Positions 1-9,642 of a DNA stretch of 64,000 nt are shown here, one piece after another. This DNA comes from Anoxybacteroides rupiense (GTDB lineage: Bacteria; Bacillota; Bacilli; Bacillales; Anoxybacillaceae), in the NCBI RefSeq assembly GCF_014196195.1, contig NZ_JACIDF010000003.1:1-64000 (forward strand). Reading direction: 5' to 3'. Positions within the stretch are counted from its first letter, which is position 1. Every line of letters begins with the position of its first letter. A model generated the notes under the pieces. That model made no database searches, had not been told where the DNA came from, and was given only the letters and a program-made list of their open reading frames with translations. The position numbers and the translations under genes are program-made.

Positions 1-94
<94 letters not shown>

Positions 95-110
95 TTTATA
101 TTAAACATAT

Positions 111-127
111 TCCGCAATCGCTCAGCG
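111..127 (+). pseudogene. tRNA-Asn 5' fragment
   Basis: Seventeen bases match the start of the full tRNA-Asn at 257 with one change, then the match stops abruptly at ACGAGC, the left edge of element copy A. No anticodon arm or 3' half follows, so it cannot make a tRNA. Confidence 0.75.
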
Positions 128-207
128 ACGAGCATTTCTCCTCTGAGCAAACAGCGAGTTGCCTCGACGCATTGTGCTTCTTCGAATGTCTTGAAGAGGA
201 AGAGGCA
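128..207 (+). repeat. tRNA-array element, copy A
   Basis: Eighty bases from ACGAGC to GAGGCA. It contains the shared block CGAGTTGCCTCGACGCA and ends GAAGAGGAAGAGGCA; TGCCTC (160-165) can pair with GAGGCA (202-207). From about 134 to 331, including the following spacer and the full tRNA-Asn, it is nearly identical to copy D plus the second tRNA-Asn, so that block has been duplicated. Function unknown. Confidence 0.75.
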
Positions 208-256
208 GTAGAAAAATACGAATAATGATTCGTTAGTTTTTGTGTTTATCCACTAT

Positions 257-331
257 TCCGCAATAGCTCAGCGGTAGAGCAACCGGCTGTTAACCGGTAG
301 GTCGTAGGTTCGAATCCTACTTGCGGAGCCA
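257..331 (+). tRNA. tRNA-Asn (GTT)
   Basis: Full cloverleaf: acceptor TCCGCAA pairs with TTGCGGA, anticodon GTT, T-loop GTTCGAATC, encoded GCCA end. Identical to the copy at 1768-1842. Confidence 0.97.
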
Positions 332-335
332 TTTT

Positions 336-426
336 GGAGAGCTGTCCGAGTGGTCGAAGGAGCACGATTGGAAATCGTGTAGACGTTAACAGCGTCTCAA
401 GGGTTCGAATCCCTTGCTCTCCGCCA
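336..426 (+). tRNA. tRNA-Ser (GGA)
   Basis: Class II tRNA of 91 bases with a long variable arm; acceptor GGAGAGC pairs with GCTCTCC, anticodon GGA, CCA encoded. Confidence 0.96.
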
Positions 427-440
427 CTATTTCATGTAAT

Positions 441-512
441 GGCCCGTTGGTCAAGTGGTTAAGACACCGCCCTTTCACGGCGGTAACACGGGTTCGAATC
501 CCGTACGGGTCA
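441..512 (+). tRNA. tRNA-Glu (TTC)
   Basis: Acceptor GGCCCGT pairs with ACGGGTC, anticodon TTC; CCA is not encoded. Identical in sequence to the copy at 1951-2022. Confidence 0.97.
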
Positions 513-518
513 CTTTTA

Positions 519-594
519 GGAGGATTAGCTCAGCTGGGAGAGCACTTGCCTTACAAGCAAGGGGTCGGCGGTTCGATCCCGTCATCCTCCACCA
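519..594 (+). tRNA. tRNA-Val (TAC)
   Basis: Seventy-six bases, acceptor GGAGGAT with ATCCTCC, anticodon TAC, CCA encoded. Confidence 0.96.
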
Positions 595-631
595 TACATA
601 CTATTGATTGAAAAAAATATAATTTTGTCAT

Positions 632-709
<78 letters not shown>

Positions 710-720
710 ATAAAACGGTT

Positions 721-796
721 GGTCCCGTAGTGTAGTGGTTAACATGCCTGCCTGTCACGCAGGAGATCGCGGGTTCGAGTCCCGTCGGGACCGCCA
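721..796 (+). tRNA. tRNA-Asp (GTC)
   Basis: Acceptor GGTCCCG pairs with CGGGACC, anticodon GTC, CCA encoded. Confidence 0.97.
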
Positions 797-808
797 TAAA
801 ATATGTAT

Positions 809-884
809 GGCTCGGTAGCTCAGTCGGTAGAGCAAAGGACTGAAAATCCTTGTGTCGGCGGTTCGATTCCGTCCCGAGCCACCA
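809..884 (+). tRNA. tRNA-Phe (GAA)
   Basis: Acceptor GGCTCGG pairs with CCGAGCC, anticodon GAA, CCA encoded. Confidence 0.97.
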
Positions 885-912
885 TTTATTTTATCCAACG
901 CATCTTATGAAT

Positions 913-936
913 GCCGGCTTAGCTCAATTGGTAGAG
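913..936 (+). pseudogene. tRNA-Thr 5' fragment
   Basis: Twenty-four bases identical to the start of the full tRNA-Thr at 1054 through the D-arm (ending GGTAGAG), then an abrupt switch to ACGAGC of element copy B. A partial duplicate, not a functional tRNA. Confidence 0.82.
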
Positions 937-1016
937 ACGAGCGGAGCATCGGTGAAATGACTGCGAGTTGCCTCGACGCATTGGACATCTTGAAATGTCT
1001 TGAAGAGGAAGAGGCA
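937..1016 (+). repeat. tRNA-array element, copy B
   Basis: Eighty bases from ACGAGC to GAGGCA, the same length as copy A, sharing CGAGTTGCCTCGACGCA and CTTGAAGAGGAAGAGGCA. It also contains the short inverted repeat GACAT/ATGTC. It is followed by 37 bases of spacer and then the intact tRNA-Thr. Confidence 0.78.
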
Positions 1017-1053
1017 CAGAACATGTGCTTTTATGGTTAGTTCTATAGATAAA

Positions 1054-1126
<73 letters not shown>

Positions 1127-1144
1127 TCGATTTATTAAAGTAAT

Positions 1145-1221
1145 GGCGGCTATGGCGAAGTGGTTAACGCACCAGATTGTGGCTCTGGCATTCGTGGGTT
1201 CGATTCCCACTAGTCGCCCCA
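1145..1221 (+). tRNA. tRNA-His (GTG)
   Basis: Anticodon GTG; carries the extra 5' G (G-1) opposite C73 that is diagnostic of tRNA-His; CCA encoded. Confidence 0.96.
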
Positions 1222-1239
1222 TACATATTATCCCAAGAC

Positions 1240-1297
1240 ATTTGTGATAAAAGATTTGATAATCGCGCGGATGTAGTTTAATGGTAAAACCTCAGCC
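1240..1297 (+). pseudogene. tRNA-Gly 5' fragment with upstream flank
   Basis: Fifty-eight bases repeat the segment 1400-1457: 27 bases of upstream spacer plus the first 31 bases of tRNA-Gly, to CCTCAGCC. I count 7 mismatches, all transitions. The match stops at ACGAGC of element copy C, so element C is flanked by near-identical 58-base direct repeats. Confidence 0.82.
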
Positions 1298-1378
1298 ACG
1301 AGCGATACATCATTGAATAGGCGACGAGTTGCCTCGACGCACAACGCATCTTAGAATGAACTGGTAGAGGAAGAGGCA
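1298..1378 (+). repeat. tRNA-array element, copy C
   Basis: Eighty-one bases, ACGAGC to GAGGCA. The most divergent copy, yet it keeps ACGAGC, CGAGTTGCCTCGACGCA and AGAGGAAGAGGCA; the middle differs from the other copies. Confidence 0.75.
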
Positions 1379-1426
1379 TGGTATATCGGGATACTAGAAA
1401 TTTGTAATAAAAAATTTGATAATTAT

Positions 1427-1497
1427 GCGGGTGTAGTTTAGTGGTAAAACCTCAGCCTTCCAAGCTGATGTCGTGGGTTCGATTCCCATCACCCGCT
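1427..1497 (+). tRNA. tRNA-Gly (TCC)
   Basis: Acceptor GCGGGTG pairs with CACCCGC, anticodon TCC; CCA not encoded. Confidence 0.95.
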
Positions 1498-1504
1498 TGT
1501 ATAC

Positions 1505-1578
<74 letters not shown>

Positions 1579-1644
1579 TCTTTCTTTTTGTAAAGCGTTT
1601 TCTTTGCATAAAGTTTGGTGACATGTGTTGCCCATCTATAGGTG

Positions 1645-1718
1645 TTCTCCTCTCTGAGCAAACAGCGAGTTGCCTCGACGCATTGTACTTCTTCGAATGT
1701 CTTGAAGAGGAAGAGGCA
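1645..1718 (+). repeat. tRNA-array element, copy D
   Basis: Nearly identical to copy A from TTCTCCTC to GAGGCA and into the 49-base spacer and tRNA-Asn beyond. The ACGAGC edge and a clear tRNA fragment are missing on the left. Confidence 0.75.
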
Positions 1719-1767
1719 GTAGAAAAATACGAATAATGATTCGTTAGTTTTTGTGTTTATCCACTAT

Positions 1768-1842
1768 TCCGCAATAGCTCAGCGGTAGAGCAACCGGCTG
1801 TTAACCGGTAGGTCGTAGGTTCGAATCCTACTTGCGGAGCCA
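1768..1842 (+). tRNA. tRNA-Asn (GTT), second copy
   Basis: Same sequence as 257-331, preceded by the same spacer and element; product of a block duplication. Confidence 0.97.
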
Positions 1843-1844
1843 TT

Positions 1845-1937
1845 GGAGAAGTACCCAAGTGGCTGAAGGGGACGGTTTGCTAAACCGTTAGGTCGCGTTT
1901 TTGCGGCGCGCGGGTTCAAATCCCGCCTTCTCCGCCA
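1845..1937 (+). tRNA. tRNA-Ser (GCT)
   Basis: Class II tRNA of 93 bases; acceptor GGAGAAG pairs with CTTCTCC, anticodon GCT, long variable arm, CCA encoded. Confidence 0.96.
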
Positions 1938-1950
1938 CTGCTGAATGCAA

Positions 1951-2022
1951 GGCCCGTTGGTCAAGTGGTTAAGACACCGCCCTTTCACGGCGGTAACACG
2001 GGTTCGAATCCCGTACGGGTCA
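1951..2022 (+). tRNA. tRNA-Glu (TTC), second copy
   Basis: Same as 441-512; last gene of the array before the terminator. Confidence 0.97.
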
Positions 2023-2023
2023 T

Positions 2024-2066
2024 AAGTAAAAAGCACTGTGCTAAAGCATAGTGTTTTTTACTTTAT
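2024..2066 (+). terminator. terminator of the rRNA/tRNA operon
   Basis: Long hairpin AAGTAAAAAGCACTGTG / CATAGTGTTTTTTACTT with a 6-base loop and an internal T run. Confidence 0.8.
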
Positions 2067-2161
2067 ATAAAATCATTTAAAGATAAAACGAGTGTCATCT
2101 TCAAAACACACGGGAGAAGAGGTGATGCTCGATCACCGACCGTGGAAAAACGGTATAACTC

Positions 2162-2179
2162 TATTATGTTAACATAATA
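2162..2179. other. 18-bp perfect palindrome
   Basis: TATTATGTT followed directly by AACATAATA, in the gene-free stretch 2067-2346. Could be an operator; no gene start is near on either strand. The rest of the stretch holds no gene I can support. Confidence 0.4.
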
Positions 2180-2303
2180 AGTTACATCATACGCCTCAAA
2201 AATATTCGTTCCTCCAATTATTTAGAAAGAAAAATTTATAAAAAAACTTGATCTATTATATAATATTGTGCATTTCTGTTTTTGATTATTCCGAATTTTT
2301 AAC

Positions 2304-2335
2304 TTGACAAAATGTCAAATGTAAATGAATAATAA
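2304..2335 (+). promoter_or_regulatory. orphan promoter-like site
   Basis: TTGACA sits inside the inverted repeat TTGACaaaatGTCAA; an AT-rich -10-like TAATAA follows about 18-19 bases on. The only thing downstream before the opposing gene is the hairpin at 2347-2375, so a short RNA is possible but unproven. Confidence 0.25.
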
Positions 2336-2346
2336 ATACAAAGAAA

Positions 2347-2375
2347 GGCCGACCATAAAAACAGAAAGGTCGGCA
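2347..2375 (-). terminator. terminator after the CDF exporter
   Basis: GCCGACC (2348-2354) pairs with GGTCGGC (2368-2374). Read on the minus strand it follows the cation exporter and runs into a T-rich tract; it could work on both strands. Confidence 0.6.
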
Positions 2376-2408
2376 TAATTTTTCTACTCATGTTCATATT
2401 CCCTAAAC

Positions 2409-3383
2409 TCAAAATGATTCGTTAGGGCTACTCGGCTTTTTTGGTGCTTTGTTTTTTTGGCGAAGAAATTTTTCTCCGTACTCTCCATGATCATGAAAGT
2501 AAGCATGTTCAATTTGAATCGTGGAATGTTTAATTCTATATTTCCTTTCCAGCATTTCATTAATGGCTAAAATAACACAGAATGGCTGAATGTGTTCATT
2601 GATAAATACGTGAGCAGTTAAGGAATAATGGTCGGAAGAAATCGCCCAAATGTGCATGTCATGTACATCTTCTACCCCTTTAATACCGCTAATGTCAGAG
2701 CGTATTTGCTCAAGATCAAACTGCGATGGAACAGAATCCATAAGAATAAAGTACGATTCGCGGATGATTTTTGCTCCTCCTGTAAAAATAATTCCTCCTA
2801 TAATCATACTAATCAATGGATCTATTAAGGCAAATTCCGTGAAATAGATGATAATAGCTGAAGCGATAACTCCGATTGAACTCAAAAGATCGCCGATAAA
2901 ATGCCATAAAGCGCTTTTCACATTTAAATTTTCCTCTTCTTTTGTGCTTCTGCTAAGGACGATTGTTAAGATAAGATTAACGATCAGCCCAATTGTAGCA
3001 ATTGTAAGCATCAGCTGAAAATGAACAGGCTCAGGATGAATGAACCGTCGAATTCCTTCGATAAAGATGCCAATAGCGATCATTGCAAGTGCCAATCCGT
3101 TTAAAAAGGAAGCAATAATCTCAAATCGCAAATATCCAAACGTAAATGTTTTATTGGGCTGCCGCGATGCGAGATACAGAGCAACCATACTCAAAATGAG
3201 CGCCAGCACATCTGAGGCCATATGAGCTGAATCAGAAAGAAGTGCAAGCGAATTAGATAAAACTCCGCCAATGACTTCAACAAGGGCAAAAAACAGAGTT
3301 AGGGAAAGGGTAATCCATAATGTTCGTTTTGATTTGTTTTGTTCTTTGACATGAGGCAGGTGATGATAGTCAGAGTAACTCAT
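2409..3383 (-). CDS. czcD: cation diffusion facilitator (CzcD-type) metal exporter
   Basis: A 324-residue CDF-family antiporter expected to export Zn or another divalent metal in exchange for protons at the cell membrane. Six membrane segments can be read in the first two thirds. H54/D58 in helix 2 (HMASD) and H161/D165 in helix 5 (HFIGD) are the usual paired metal ligands. The cytoplasmic C-terminal domain is His-rich, with HDH near the end. The start at 3383 is chosen because an AAAGGGGTG ribosome site precedes it; the longer frame adds 31 unlikely residues. A Fur/PerR-like box lies just upstream (3398-3412). Substrate is not settled: B. subtilis CzcD is controlled by CzrA, not Fur, so iron or manganese efflux is possible. 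Confidence 0.85.
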   Translation of the reverse strand: MSYSDYHHLPHVKEQNKSKRTLWITLSLTLFFALVEVIGGVLSNSLALLSDSAHMASDVLALILSMVALYLASRQPNKTFTFGYLRFEIIASFLNGLALAMIAIGIFIEGIRRFIHPEPVHFQLMLTIATIGLIVNLILTIVLSRSTKEEENLNVKSALWHFIGDLLSSIGVIASAIIIYFTEFALIDPLISMIIGGIIFTGGAKIIRESYFILMDSVPSQFDLEQIRSDISGIKGVEDVHDMHIWAISSDHYSLTAHVFINEHIQPFCVILAINEMLERKYRIKHSTIQIEHAYFHDHGEYGEKFLRQKNKAPKKPSSPNESF

Positions 3384-3397
3384 AATACACCCCTTTT

Positions 3398-3412
3398 TTA
3401 GAATAATTATCA
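3398..3412 (-). promoter_or_regulatory. Fur/PerR-like box before the CDF gene
   Basis: On the minus strand the 15-mer TGATAATTATTCTAA lies 14 bases before the start codon. By eye it matches 12 of 14 fixed positions of both the Fur 7-1-7 consensus (TGATAATnATTATCA) and the PerR box (TTATAATnATTATAA). Confidence 0.5.
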
Positions 3413-3479
3413 TTAGATATTTATTATAAATTATATGCTGTAAACAAGCAATTTGCAAATCATAGCTTTGTACCATTTT

Positions 3480-4090
3480 TGAAAGCTTCTTATCTTAATC
3501 TTTTGTTCATAATATAGCCGCTTGTTCTCCGAGAGTGGCAAATGCCTTATTGTGTCCATCCTATAAGAGAAAGGGCATATAGCTGGAAATTGCGCGAGAT
3601 AAGGGAATGTTTATCAGTCAATCATAATAAATATAGCTTGAAGATTGAGCAAAGCGACTCTAGAAAAGAATATGACGAATGTGTGCACAGAGGTTTGTAG
3701 CCTATCTTCCATCACATAAACGCGTGGCAAAGCAACAAAGTGTTCGCGAATCTAATGGTTTAGCCTGAAAAATAATATTGTTTGGACATCCAATCATTGA
3801 ACAAGCAAAAGCAGGGGAAAAAGAGAATCCCTTCATCCTCTTTTTGTATGAAATTTCCTGGTGAGAATTGTCACAAAATATAAACACATTTTATCAAGGA
3901 ATTTATAAATCAATGTCGAATCTAATTAAATAAATACTAATGGATAAGCCAATAAGTGAAGCAGTGTATGGCGTTGGACAATGGAAAAAAGAAGATGTTG
4001 GTTCAGAAGAAAAAACAAACTGCTTCATCTTTCATTTAACATGGAGCAATTAGGATCGTAATGAAATATTGGCAAAATAAAAAAATTATA
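3480..4090. other. gene-poor stretch between the CDF and glg genes
   Basis: About 600 bases with no supported gene. A short open stretch near 3775-3865 reads like a decayed protein end but is broken by stops. The glgB promoter must lie in the right part; I could not fix it. Confidence 0.4.
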
Positions 4091-4110
4091 GTGAAAGGAT
4101 GAGATGCTCG

Positions 4111-6042
4111 TTGATAGCAACAAATCCCACAGATTTTGAGGTTCATTTGTTTCATGAAGGAAGCTTATATAAAAGCTATAAAATGTTTGGCGCTCATATC
4201 GTAAGAAATGAAGGGGTGGTTGGAACAAGATTTAGTGTATGGGCTCCTCATGCGCGTGCTGTGCGACTTGTAGGGAGCTTTAACAACTGGAACGGGAAAG
4301 ATCACCCACTTACCAAAATAAACGATCAAGGCGTATGGACCATATTTATCCCTGAAAATTTAGAGGGACACTTATATAAATATGAAATTTTTACGGAAAA
4401 TGAGCAAGTACTCCTTAAAGCGGATCCATATGCATTTTATTCCGAACTCCGTCCTCGTACGGCCTCTATTGTATATTCATTAGATGGATATCATTGGAAT
4501 GATAAAGCGTGGCAGCGAAAGAAACGCCGCAAACCAGCTTACGATCAACCGTTATTCATTTATGAAGTTCATTTAGGTTCGTGGAAAAAGAAGGAAGATG
4601 GAAGCTTTTACTCCTATCAAGAGCTAGCAGAAGAACTAATCCCTTATGTAGTGCAAAATGGGTTTACTCACATTGAACTGCTTCCCTTAATTGAGCATCC
4701 GCTCGATCGCTCATGGGGATATCAAGGAACAGGATATTATTCCGCTACAAGCCGCTATGGAACTCCACATGATTTCATGTTTTTTATTGATCAGTGCCAT
4801 CAAGCTGGAATAGGAGTGATTTTAGACTGGGTCCCTGGTCATTTTTGTAAAGATGCACATGGCCTATACATGTTTGATGGAGCCCCAACATATGAATATG
4901 TCAATATACAGGATCGTGAGAATCCGGTGTGGGGAACAGCCAATTTTGATCTAGGGAAGCCTGAGGTTCGAAGCTTTCTCATCTCGAATGCATTATTTTG
5001 GATGGAGTATTTCCATATTGACGGCTTTCGCGTTGATGCAGTAGCTAATATGCTTTATTGGCCCAACAGTCATGTCCTTCATAAAAACCCCTACGCCGTG
5101 GAATTTTTGCAGAAACTAAATGAAGCTGTCTTTTCCTATGATCCTTCATTGTTAATGATTGCTGAAGATTCTACAGATTGGCCGAAGGTGACTGCGCCGA
5201 CTTATGAAGGAGGCTTAGGGTTTAATTATAAATGGAATATGGGCTGGATGAACGACATTCTGACCTATATGGAGGCGGCTCCCGAACATCGTAAATATCT
5301 GCATCATAAAGTTACTTTTTCTTTGCTATACGCATACTCAGAAAATTTTATTTTGCCATTTTCACATGATGAGGTAGTGCACGGAAAAAAATCATTATTA
5401 AATAAAATGCCTGGCGAATATGAGCAGAAATTTGCGCAACTGCGATTATTATATGGGTATTTAGCTACTCATCCAGGAAAAAAATTATTGTTTATGGGAG
5501 GGGAATTCGGTCAATTTGATGAATGGAAGGATTTGGATCAACTTGATTGGATGTTATTTGATTTTGAGATGCATAGAAAAATGAGTGTGTATGTGAAAGA
5601 CTTAATAAAGTTTTACAAACGTCATAAGCCTCTTTATGAGCTGGATCATTCGCCAGAAGGGTTCGAATGGATTGATGTGCATAACGCTGAACAGAGCATC
5701 TTTTCGTTTGTTCGAAAAAGCAATAAAGAGAATGATATATTAGTTGTCGTTTGTAACTTTACTGGAACGGCATACCATGATTACAAGGTAGGCGTTCCGC
5801 TGCTTGCCACGTATAAGGAAGCTTTTAACAGCGACGCTTCCCTATATGGAGGATGTGGTTATATTAATAAAAAACCGATGACTGCTCTCGAAGAGCCGTT
5901 TCATGGAAAACCATACCACATCGAAATGACTATCCCACCTTTTGGAATTTCTGTGTTGCGCCCAATGAAAAAACGAGGGGAGAGAAGTGTAGATGGTGAA
6001 GAAAAGATGCGTCGCCATGTTGTTGGCCGGCGGACAAGGTAG
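4111..6042 (+). CDS. glgB: 1,4-alpha-glucan branching enzyme
   Basis: Introduces alpha-1,6 branches into glycogen (GH13, cytoplasmic). About 643 residues, the family's usual size. The N-terminal CBM48-like domain is followed by a TIM barrel with nucleophile D309 (GFRVDAVAN), acid/base E352 (IAEDS) and D420 (SHDEVVHG). I prefer the TTG start at 4111, which has AAAGGATGAG seven bases before it and aligns with B. subtilis GlgB; an ATG at 4099 abuts that ribosome site. First gene of the glgBCDAP operon. Its 3' end overlaps glgC by 50 bases, giving a basic tail of about 20 residues after the conserved end. Confidence 0.95.
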   Translation: MIATNPTDFEVHLFHEGSLYKSYKMFGAHIVRNEGVVGTRFSVWAPHARAVRLVGSFNNWNGKDHPLTKINDQGVWTIFIPENLEGHLYKYEIFTENEQVLLKADPYAFYSELRPRTASIVYSLDGYHWNDKAWQRKKRRKPAYDQPLFIYEVHLGSWKKKEDGSFYSYQELAEELIPYVVQNGFTHIELLPLIEHPLDRSWGYQGTGYYSATSRYGTPHDFMFFIDQCHQAGIGVILDWVPGHFCKDAHGLYMFDGAPTYEYVNIQDRENPVWGTANFDLGKPEVRSFLISNALFWMEYFHIDGFRVDAVANMLYWPNSHVLHKNPYAVEFLQKLNEAVFSYDPSLLMIAEDSTDWPKVTAPTYEGGLGFNYKWNMGWMNDILTYMEAAPEHRKYLHHKVTFSLLYAYSENFILPFSHDEVVHGKKSLLNKMPGEYEQKFAQLRLLYGYLATHPGKKLLFMGGEFGQFDEWKDLDQLDWMLFDFEMHRKMSVYVKDLIKFYKRHKPLYELDHSPEGFEWIDVHNAEQSIFSFVRKSNKENDILVVVCNFTGTAYHDYKVGVPLLATYKEAFNSDASLYGGCGYINKKPMTALEEPFHGKPYHIEMTIPPFGISVLRPMKKRGERSVDGEEKMRRHVVGRRTR

Positions 6043-7156
6043 TCGATTAAATTCATTGACCAAACAGCTAGCCAAACCAGCCGTTCCGTTTGGAGGAAAA
6101 TATCGAATCATTGATTTTACGCTAAGCAACTGCTCCAATTCCGGTATTGATACGGTAGGAATATTGACTCAATATCAGCCGCTTCTTCTACACTCATATA
6201 TTGGTATTGGCAGCGCTTGGGATTTAGATCGAAGAAATGGAGGAGTGACCGTTTTACCCCCGTATTCTGAATCATCTGGGGTAAAATGGTATGAAGGAAC
6301 AGCGCACGCCATTTATCAAAACATGAACTATATTGAGCAGTATGATCCGGAATATGTGTTGATTCTTTCAGGTGACCACATTTATAAGATGAATTACGCC
6401 AAAATGCTGGATTATCATATCGCCAAAAATGCGGATGTGACGATTTCTGTTATTGAAGTGCCTTGGGCCGAAGCGAGCCGATTTGGTATCATGAACACAG
6501 ACAAAGAAATGCGGATTGTAGAGTTTGAAGAAAAACCGTCTGCCCCAAAAAACAACCTCGCTTCTATGGGAATTTATATTTTTAATTGGAGTGTTTTAAA
6601 GGAATACTTGCAAATCGACAATGAAAATCCGAGTTCAAGTCATGACTTTGGCAAAGATGTGATTCCGCTATTATTGAAAGAAAAGAAACGGCTTATGGCT
6701 TATCCATTTAAAGGATATTGGAAGGATGTCGGAACAGTGAAAAGCCTGTGGGAGGCAAATATGGATTTATTAGATCCAGAATGTGAATTAAATTTGTTTG
6801 ATCAATCATGGAAGATCTATTCCGTTAATCCAAATCAACCTCCTCAGTATATCTCTCCAGATGCAATAGTGATTAACTCGCTGGTGAATGAAGGATGCAT
6901 TATTGAGGGAACCATTGACCATTCCGTTGTTTTTCAGGGAGTTTATGTTCAAAAGGGAGCGATTGTGAGAGACTGTGTCATTATGCCGGATGTAGTGATT
7001 GGTGAAAATGCCTATATTGAAAGAGCCATTGTACCGTCAGAGCTTGAGATCCCGCCGGGAATAGTCATTCGCCCGTCTGCATTTGATGATGAGATTTTTC
7101 TTGTTACACAAGAATGGTTGCAGGCACAGAGCTCAGAAATCGTTGAGAAAGGATGA
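5993..7156 (+). CDS. glgC: glucose-1-phosphate adenylyltransferase
   Basis: Makes ADP-glucose from ATP and glucose-1-phosphate, the committed step of glycogen synthesis. 387 residues. The N-terminal nucleotidyltransferase loop [10 protein letters not shown] is intact, followed by [15 protein letters not shown] and SGDHIYKM; the C-terminal third is a left-handed beta-helix with hexapeptide repeats. In Bacillaceae the active enzyme is a GlgC/GlgD complex, and glgD follows after 6 bases. A GGGGAGAG ribosome site lies inside the end of glgB. Confidence 0.96.
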   Translation: MVKKRCVAMLLAGGQGSRLNSLTKQLAKPAVPFGGKYRIIDFTLSNCSNSGIDTVGILTQYQPLLLHSYIGIGSAWDLDRRNGGVTVLPPYSESSGVKWYEGTAHAIYQNMNYIEQYDPEYVLILSGDHIYKMNYAKMLDYHIAKNADVTISVIEVPWAEASRFGIMNTDKEMRIVEFEEKPSAPKNNLASMGIYIFNWSVLKEYLQIDNENPSSSHDFGKDVIPLLLKEKKRLMAYPFKGYWKDVGTVKSLWEANMDLLDPECELNLFDQSWKIYSVNPNQPPQYISPDAIVINSLVNEGCIIEGTIDHSVVFQGVYVQKGAIVRDCVIMPDVVIGENAYIERAIVPSELEIPPGIVIRPSAFDDEIFLVTQEWLQAQSSEIVEKG

Positions 7157-7162
7157 ACAGCG

Positions 7163-8191
7163 ATGAATAAAACGATGTTAGGGGTAATAGATGACACAAG
7201 GTATATGGAGTCGCTATATGAGCTGACGCTGCATCGTTCCATTGCAGCAATTCCATTTGCAGGAAGATACCGCTTAATAGATTTTGTCCTATCAAACATG
7301 GTGAACTCAGGTATGCAAAGCATCGCTATTTTCCCAAAGTATCACTATCGATCATTGATGGATCATTTAGGTTCAGGGAAAAATTGGGATTTGAGTCGAA
7401 AACGAGATGGGCTCTTTTTCTTTCCTTCCTCAGATTTAAATATTCCGGCGCATCATTTAGGGGCTTTCCAACATTTTGAACAGCATATTGACTACTTTTT
7501 ACGCAGCAAACAAAAGTATGCGCTCATTTGCAATAGCTATACCGTTTGCAATATTGACTATGAGGCTGTGTTAAAGCGTCATATCGATAATCAGTGCGAT
7601 ATTACAGAAATACGTCATCAAGGCCGTTCGCTTGGAATGTTCGTGCTAGAAACCTCTCTCCTTCTGGATTTAATTGCGAACCGAATTCATACAGGCTACA
7701 ATAGCATCATCGATGTTGTCCACGATCATCTTCATCAATTGAAAATATGTGATTATGAGCATTATGGATATGTGGCTGTCATTGACTCTATCGAAAGCTA
7801 TTTTCGTCATAGCTTAGAGCTGCTTAATCCAACCATTTGGAATCAGCTATTTGTTAAATCGCGTCCTATTTATACAAAAGTGAAGGATGCGCCGCCTACT
7901 AAATATACAGAAAATGCTGTTGTCAAAAATTCAATAGTGGCTAATGGATGCATGATCGAAGGACATGTTGAAAACAGCATTATTTTTCGAGCAGTAAAAA
8001 TAGAAAAGGGGACGGTTGTTAAAAACAGTATTATTATGCAGAAAAGCCATATTGGTGAACAATGCGAGCTGAATTCTGTTATTGTGGATAAAGATGTGAA
8101 GGTTGAAAATGGCGTTAAGATCGTAGGTTCGGAGCAGCATCCATTTGTTGTTCGTAAAGGAACTGTACAAGGAGAGTTGATGAATCAGTGA
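7163..8191 (+). CDS. glgD: GlgD, regulatory partner of ADP-glucose pyrophosphorylase
   Basis: 342 residues, similar to GlgC in [19 protein letters not shown] and in the C-terminal beta-helix. It lacks the GGxGxRL nucleotide loop: the N-terminus reads [13 protein letters not shown] instead. It is therefore expected to be non-catalytic and to raise GlgC activity, as known for the Geobacillus stearothermophilus pair. AAAGGATG precedes the ATG. Its stop overlaps the glgA start by four bases (GTGA). Confidence 0.93.
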   Translation: MNKTMLGVIDDTRYMESLYELTLHRSIAAIPFAGRYRLIDFVLSNMVNSGMQSIAIFPKYHYRSLMDHLGSGKNWDLSRKRDGLFFFPSSDLNIPAHHLGAFQHFEQHIDYFLRSKQKYALICNSYTVCNIDYEAVLKRHIDNQCDITEIRHQGRSLGMFVLETSLLLDLIANRIHTGYNSIIDVVHDHLHQLKICDYEHYGYVAVIDSIESYFRHSLELLNPTIWNQLFVKSRPIYTKVKDAPPTKYTENAVVKNSIVANGCMIEGHVENSIIFRAVKIEKGTVVKNSIIMQKSHIGEQCELNSVIVDKDVKVENGVKIVGSEQHPFVVRKGTVQGELMNQ

Positions 8192-9642
8192 AAATTTTGT
8201 TTGTTGTGTCAGAATGCGTACCCTTTGTGAAGTCGGGCGGTTTGGCAGATGTAGCTGGCGCGTTGCCGAAAGAACTCAAACGATTAGGCACAGATATCCG
8301 TGTGATGCTTCCTAAATATGGAATGATTTCGGAAGAATTTAAAAAGCAAATGAAAAAGGTCGCGGAGCTGGTTGTTCGAGTCGGCTGGCGCCGTCAATAT
8401 TGCGGAGTTGAAATGCTGGAATACGAAGGAGTTGTCTATTATTTTATCGACAACGAATACTATTTTAAACGTGATAGTTTATATGGCCATTATGACGACG
8501 GAGAACGATTTTCCTATTTCTGTCGAGCTGTTTTAGATGCACTTCCCGCTATTTCCTTCCAGCCGCAAATTATTCATTGCCATGATTGGCACACAGGGAT
8601 GATTCCATTTTTATTACGGGAAGAGTATAAAAACAATTCGTTTTATGGAAATATCCGCACGGTATTTACGATTCATAATTTACAGTTTCAAGGGATTTTC
8701 CCTCGCAGCATTTTAGAGGATTTGCTTAATTTGAGCAGTGAGCGCTATTTTACGATTGATTATTTAGAGTTTTATGGGAACGTCAGCTTTATGAAAGCAG
8801 CTCTTGTGTCTGCAGATATGATTACGACTGTTAGTCCCACCTACAAAGAAGAAATTCAAACGGAATATTACGGAGAAAAGCTCGATGGGCTTCTGAGAGC
8901 TCGCCGACGCGATCTTTTCGGCATATTAAACGGAATTGATGATGAAATATACAATCCAAAAAAAGACCAGCACATTGCGATTCCATATGATCAGTTCACG
9001 ATTGCGCGCAAAGACATTAATAAGCAAGCGCTCAGGCAAAAATTCGGTTTGCGCAGCGAAGAAGATACGCCGATTATCGCCATGGTGACCCGTCTAACGA
9101 AGCAAAAAGGACTTGATTTAGTGAAATGTGTATTTCATGAAATCATTGCGGAAAATGTCCAGTTTATTGTTCTGGGAACGGGAGATCGGGAGTTCGAACA
9201 TTTCTTTCATGAAATGGCGATGACATATCCTCATCAAGTAAAAGTATATATTGGATTTAACGAAGAGCTGGCTCATCAAATCTATGCAGGCACCGATTTA
9301 TTTTTAATGCCATCCCAGTTTGAGCCGTGCGGCTTGGCGCAATTAATTGCATTGCGATATGGCGCGATTCCAATTGTGCGAGAAACAGGCGGATTAAACG
9401 ATACTGTCCAATCGTTTAATGAGTTTACGGGTGAAGGCAATGGATTTAGTTTTAAAAATTTTAATGCGCATGATATGCTGTATACCATTCGTCGAGCGCT
9501 TGAATTTTATAAGCAAAAAGAAATATGGGAAAAGCTTGTGAAAGAAGCGATGAGCCGAGATTACAGCTGGGCGCAGTCGGCGTTTAAGTATAATCAGCTT
9601 TATGACGAATTAATGGCTGGGAGTGGAAGTCATGTTCTCTAA
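8188..9642 (+). CDS. glgA: glycogen synthase (ADP-glucose)
   Basis: GT5 glucosyltransferase, 484 residues, which extends alpha-1,4 chains from ADP-glucose. The N-terminal ADP-glucose site is [17 protein letters not shown] (KxGGL motif). The C-terminal Rossmann domain carries [18 protein letters not shown] and the GGLNDTV loop. GTG start, translationally coupled to glgD. The length matches B. subtilis GlgA. Confidence 0.96.
   Translation: MKILFVVSECVPFVKSGGLADVAGALPKELKRLGTDIRVMLPKYGMISEEFKKQMKKVAELVVRVGWRRQYCGVEMLEYEGVVYYFIDNEYYFKRDSLYGHYDDGERFSYFCRAVLDALPAISFQPQIIHCHDWHTGMIPFLLREEYKNNSFYGNIRTVFTIHNLQFQGIFPRSILEDLLNLSSERYFTIDYLEFYGNVSFMKAALVSADMITTVSPTYKEEIQTEYYGEKLDGLLRARRRDLFGILNGIDDEIYNPKKDQHIAIPYDQFTIARKDINKQALRQKFGLRSEEDTPIIAMVTRLTKQKGLDLVKCVFHEIIAENVQFIVLGTGDREFEHFFHEMAMTYPHQVKVYIGFNEELAHQIYAGTDLFLMPSQFEPCGLAQLIALRYGAIPIVRETGGLNDTVQSFNEFTGEGNGFSFKNFNAHDMLYTIRRALEFYKQKEIWEKLVKEAMSRDYSWAQSAFKYNQLYDELMAGSGSHVL

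Noticed and set aside
3702-3887. Possible protein remnant between the CDF gene and glgB.
   Set aside because: Only short open pieces with stops on both strands; no second copy in the window to support it.
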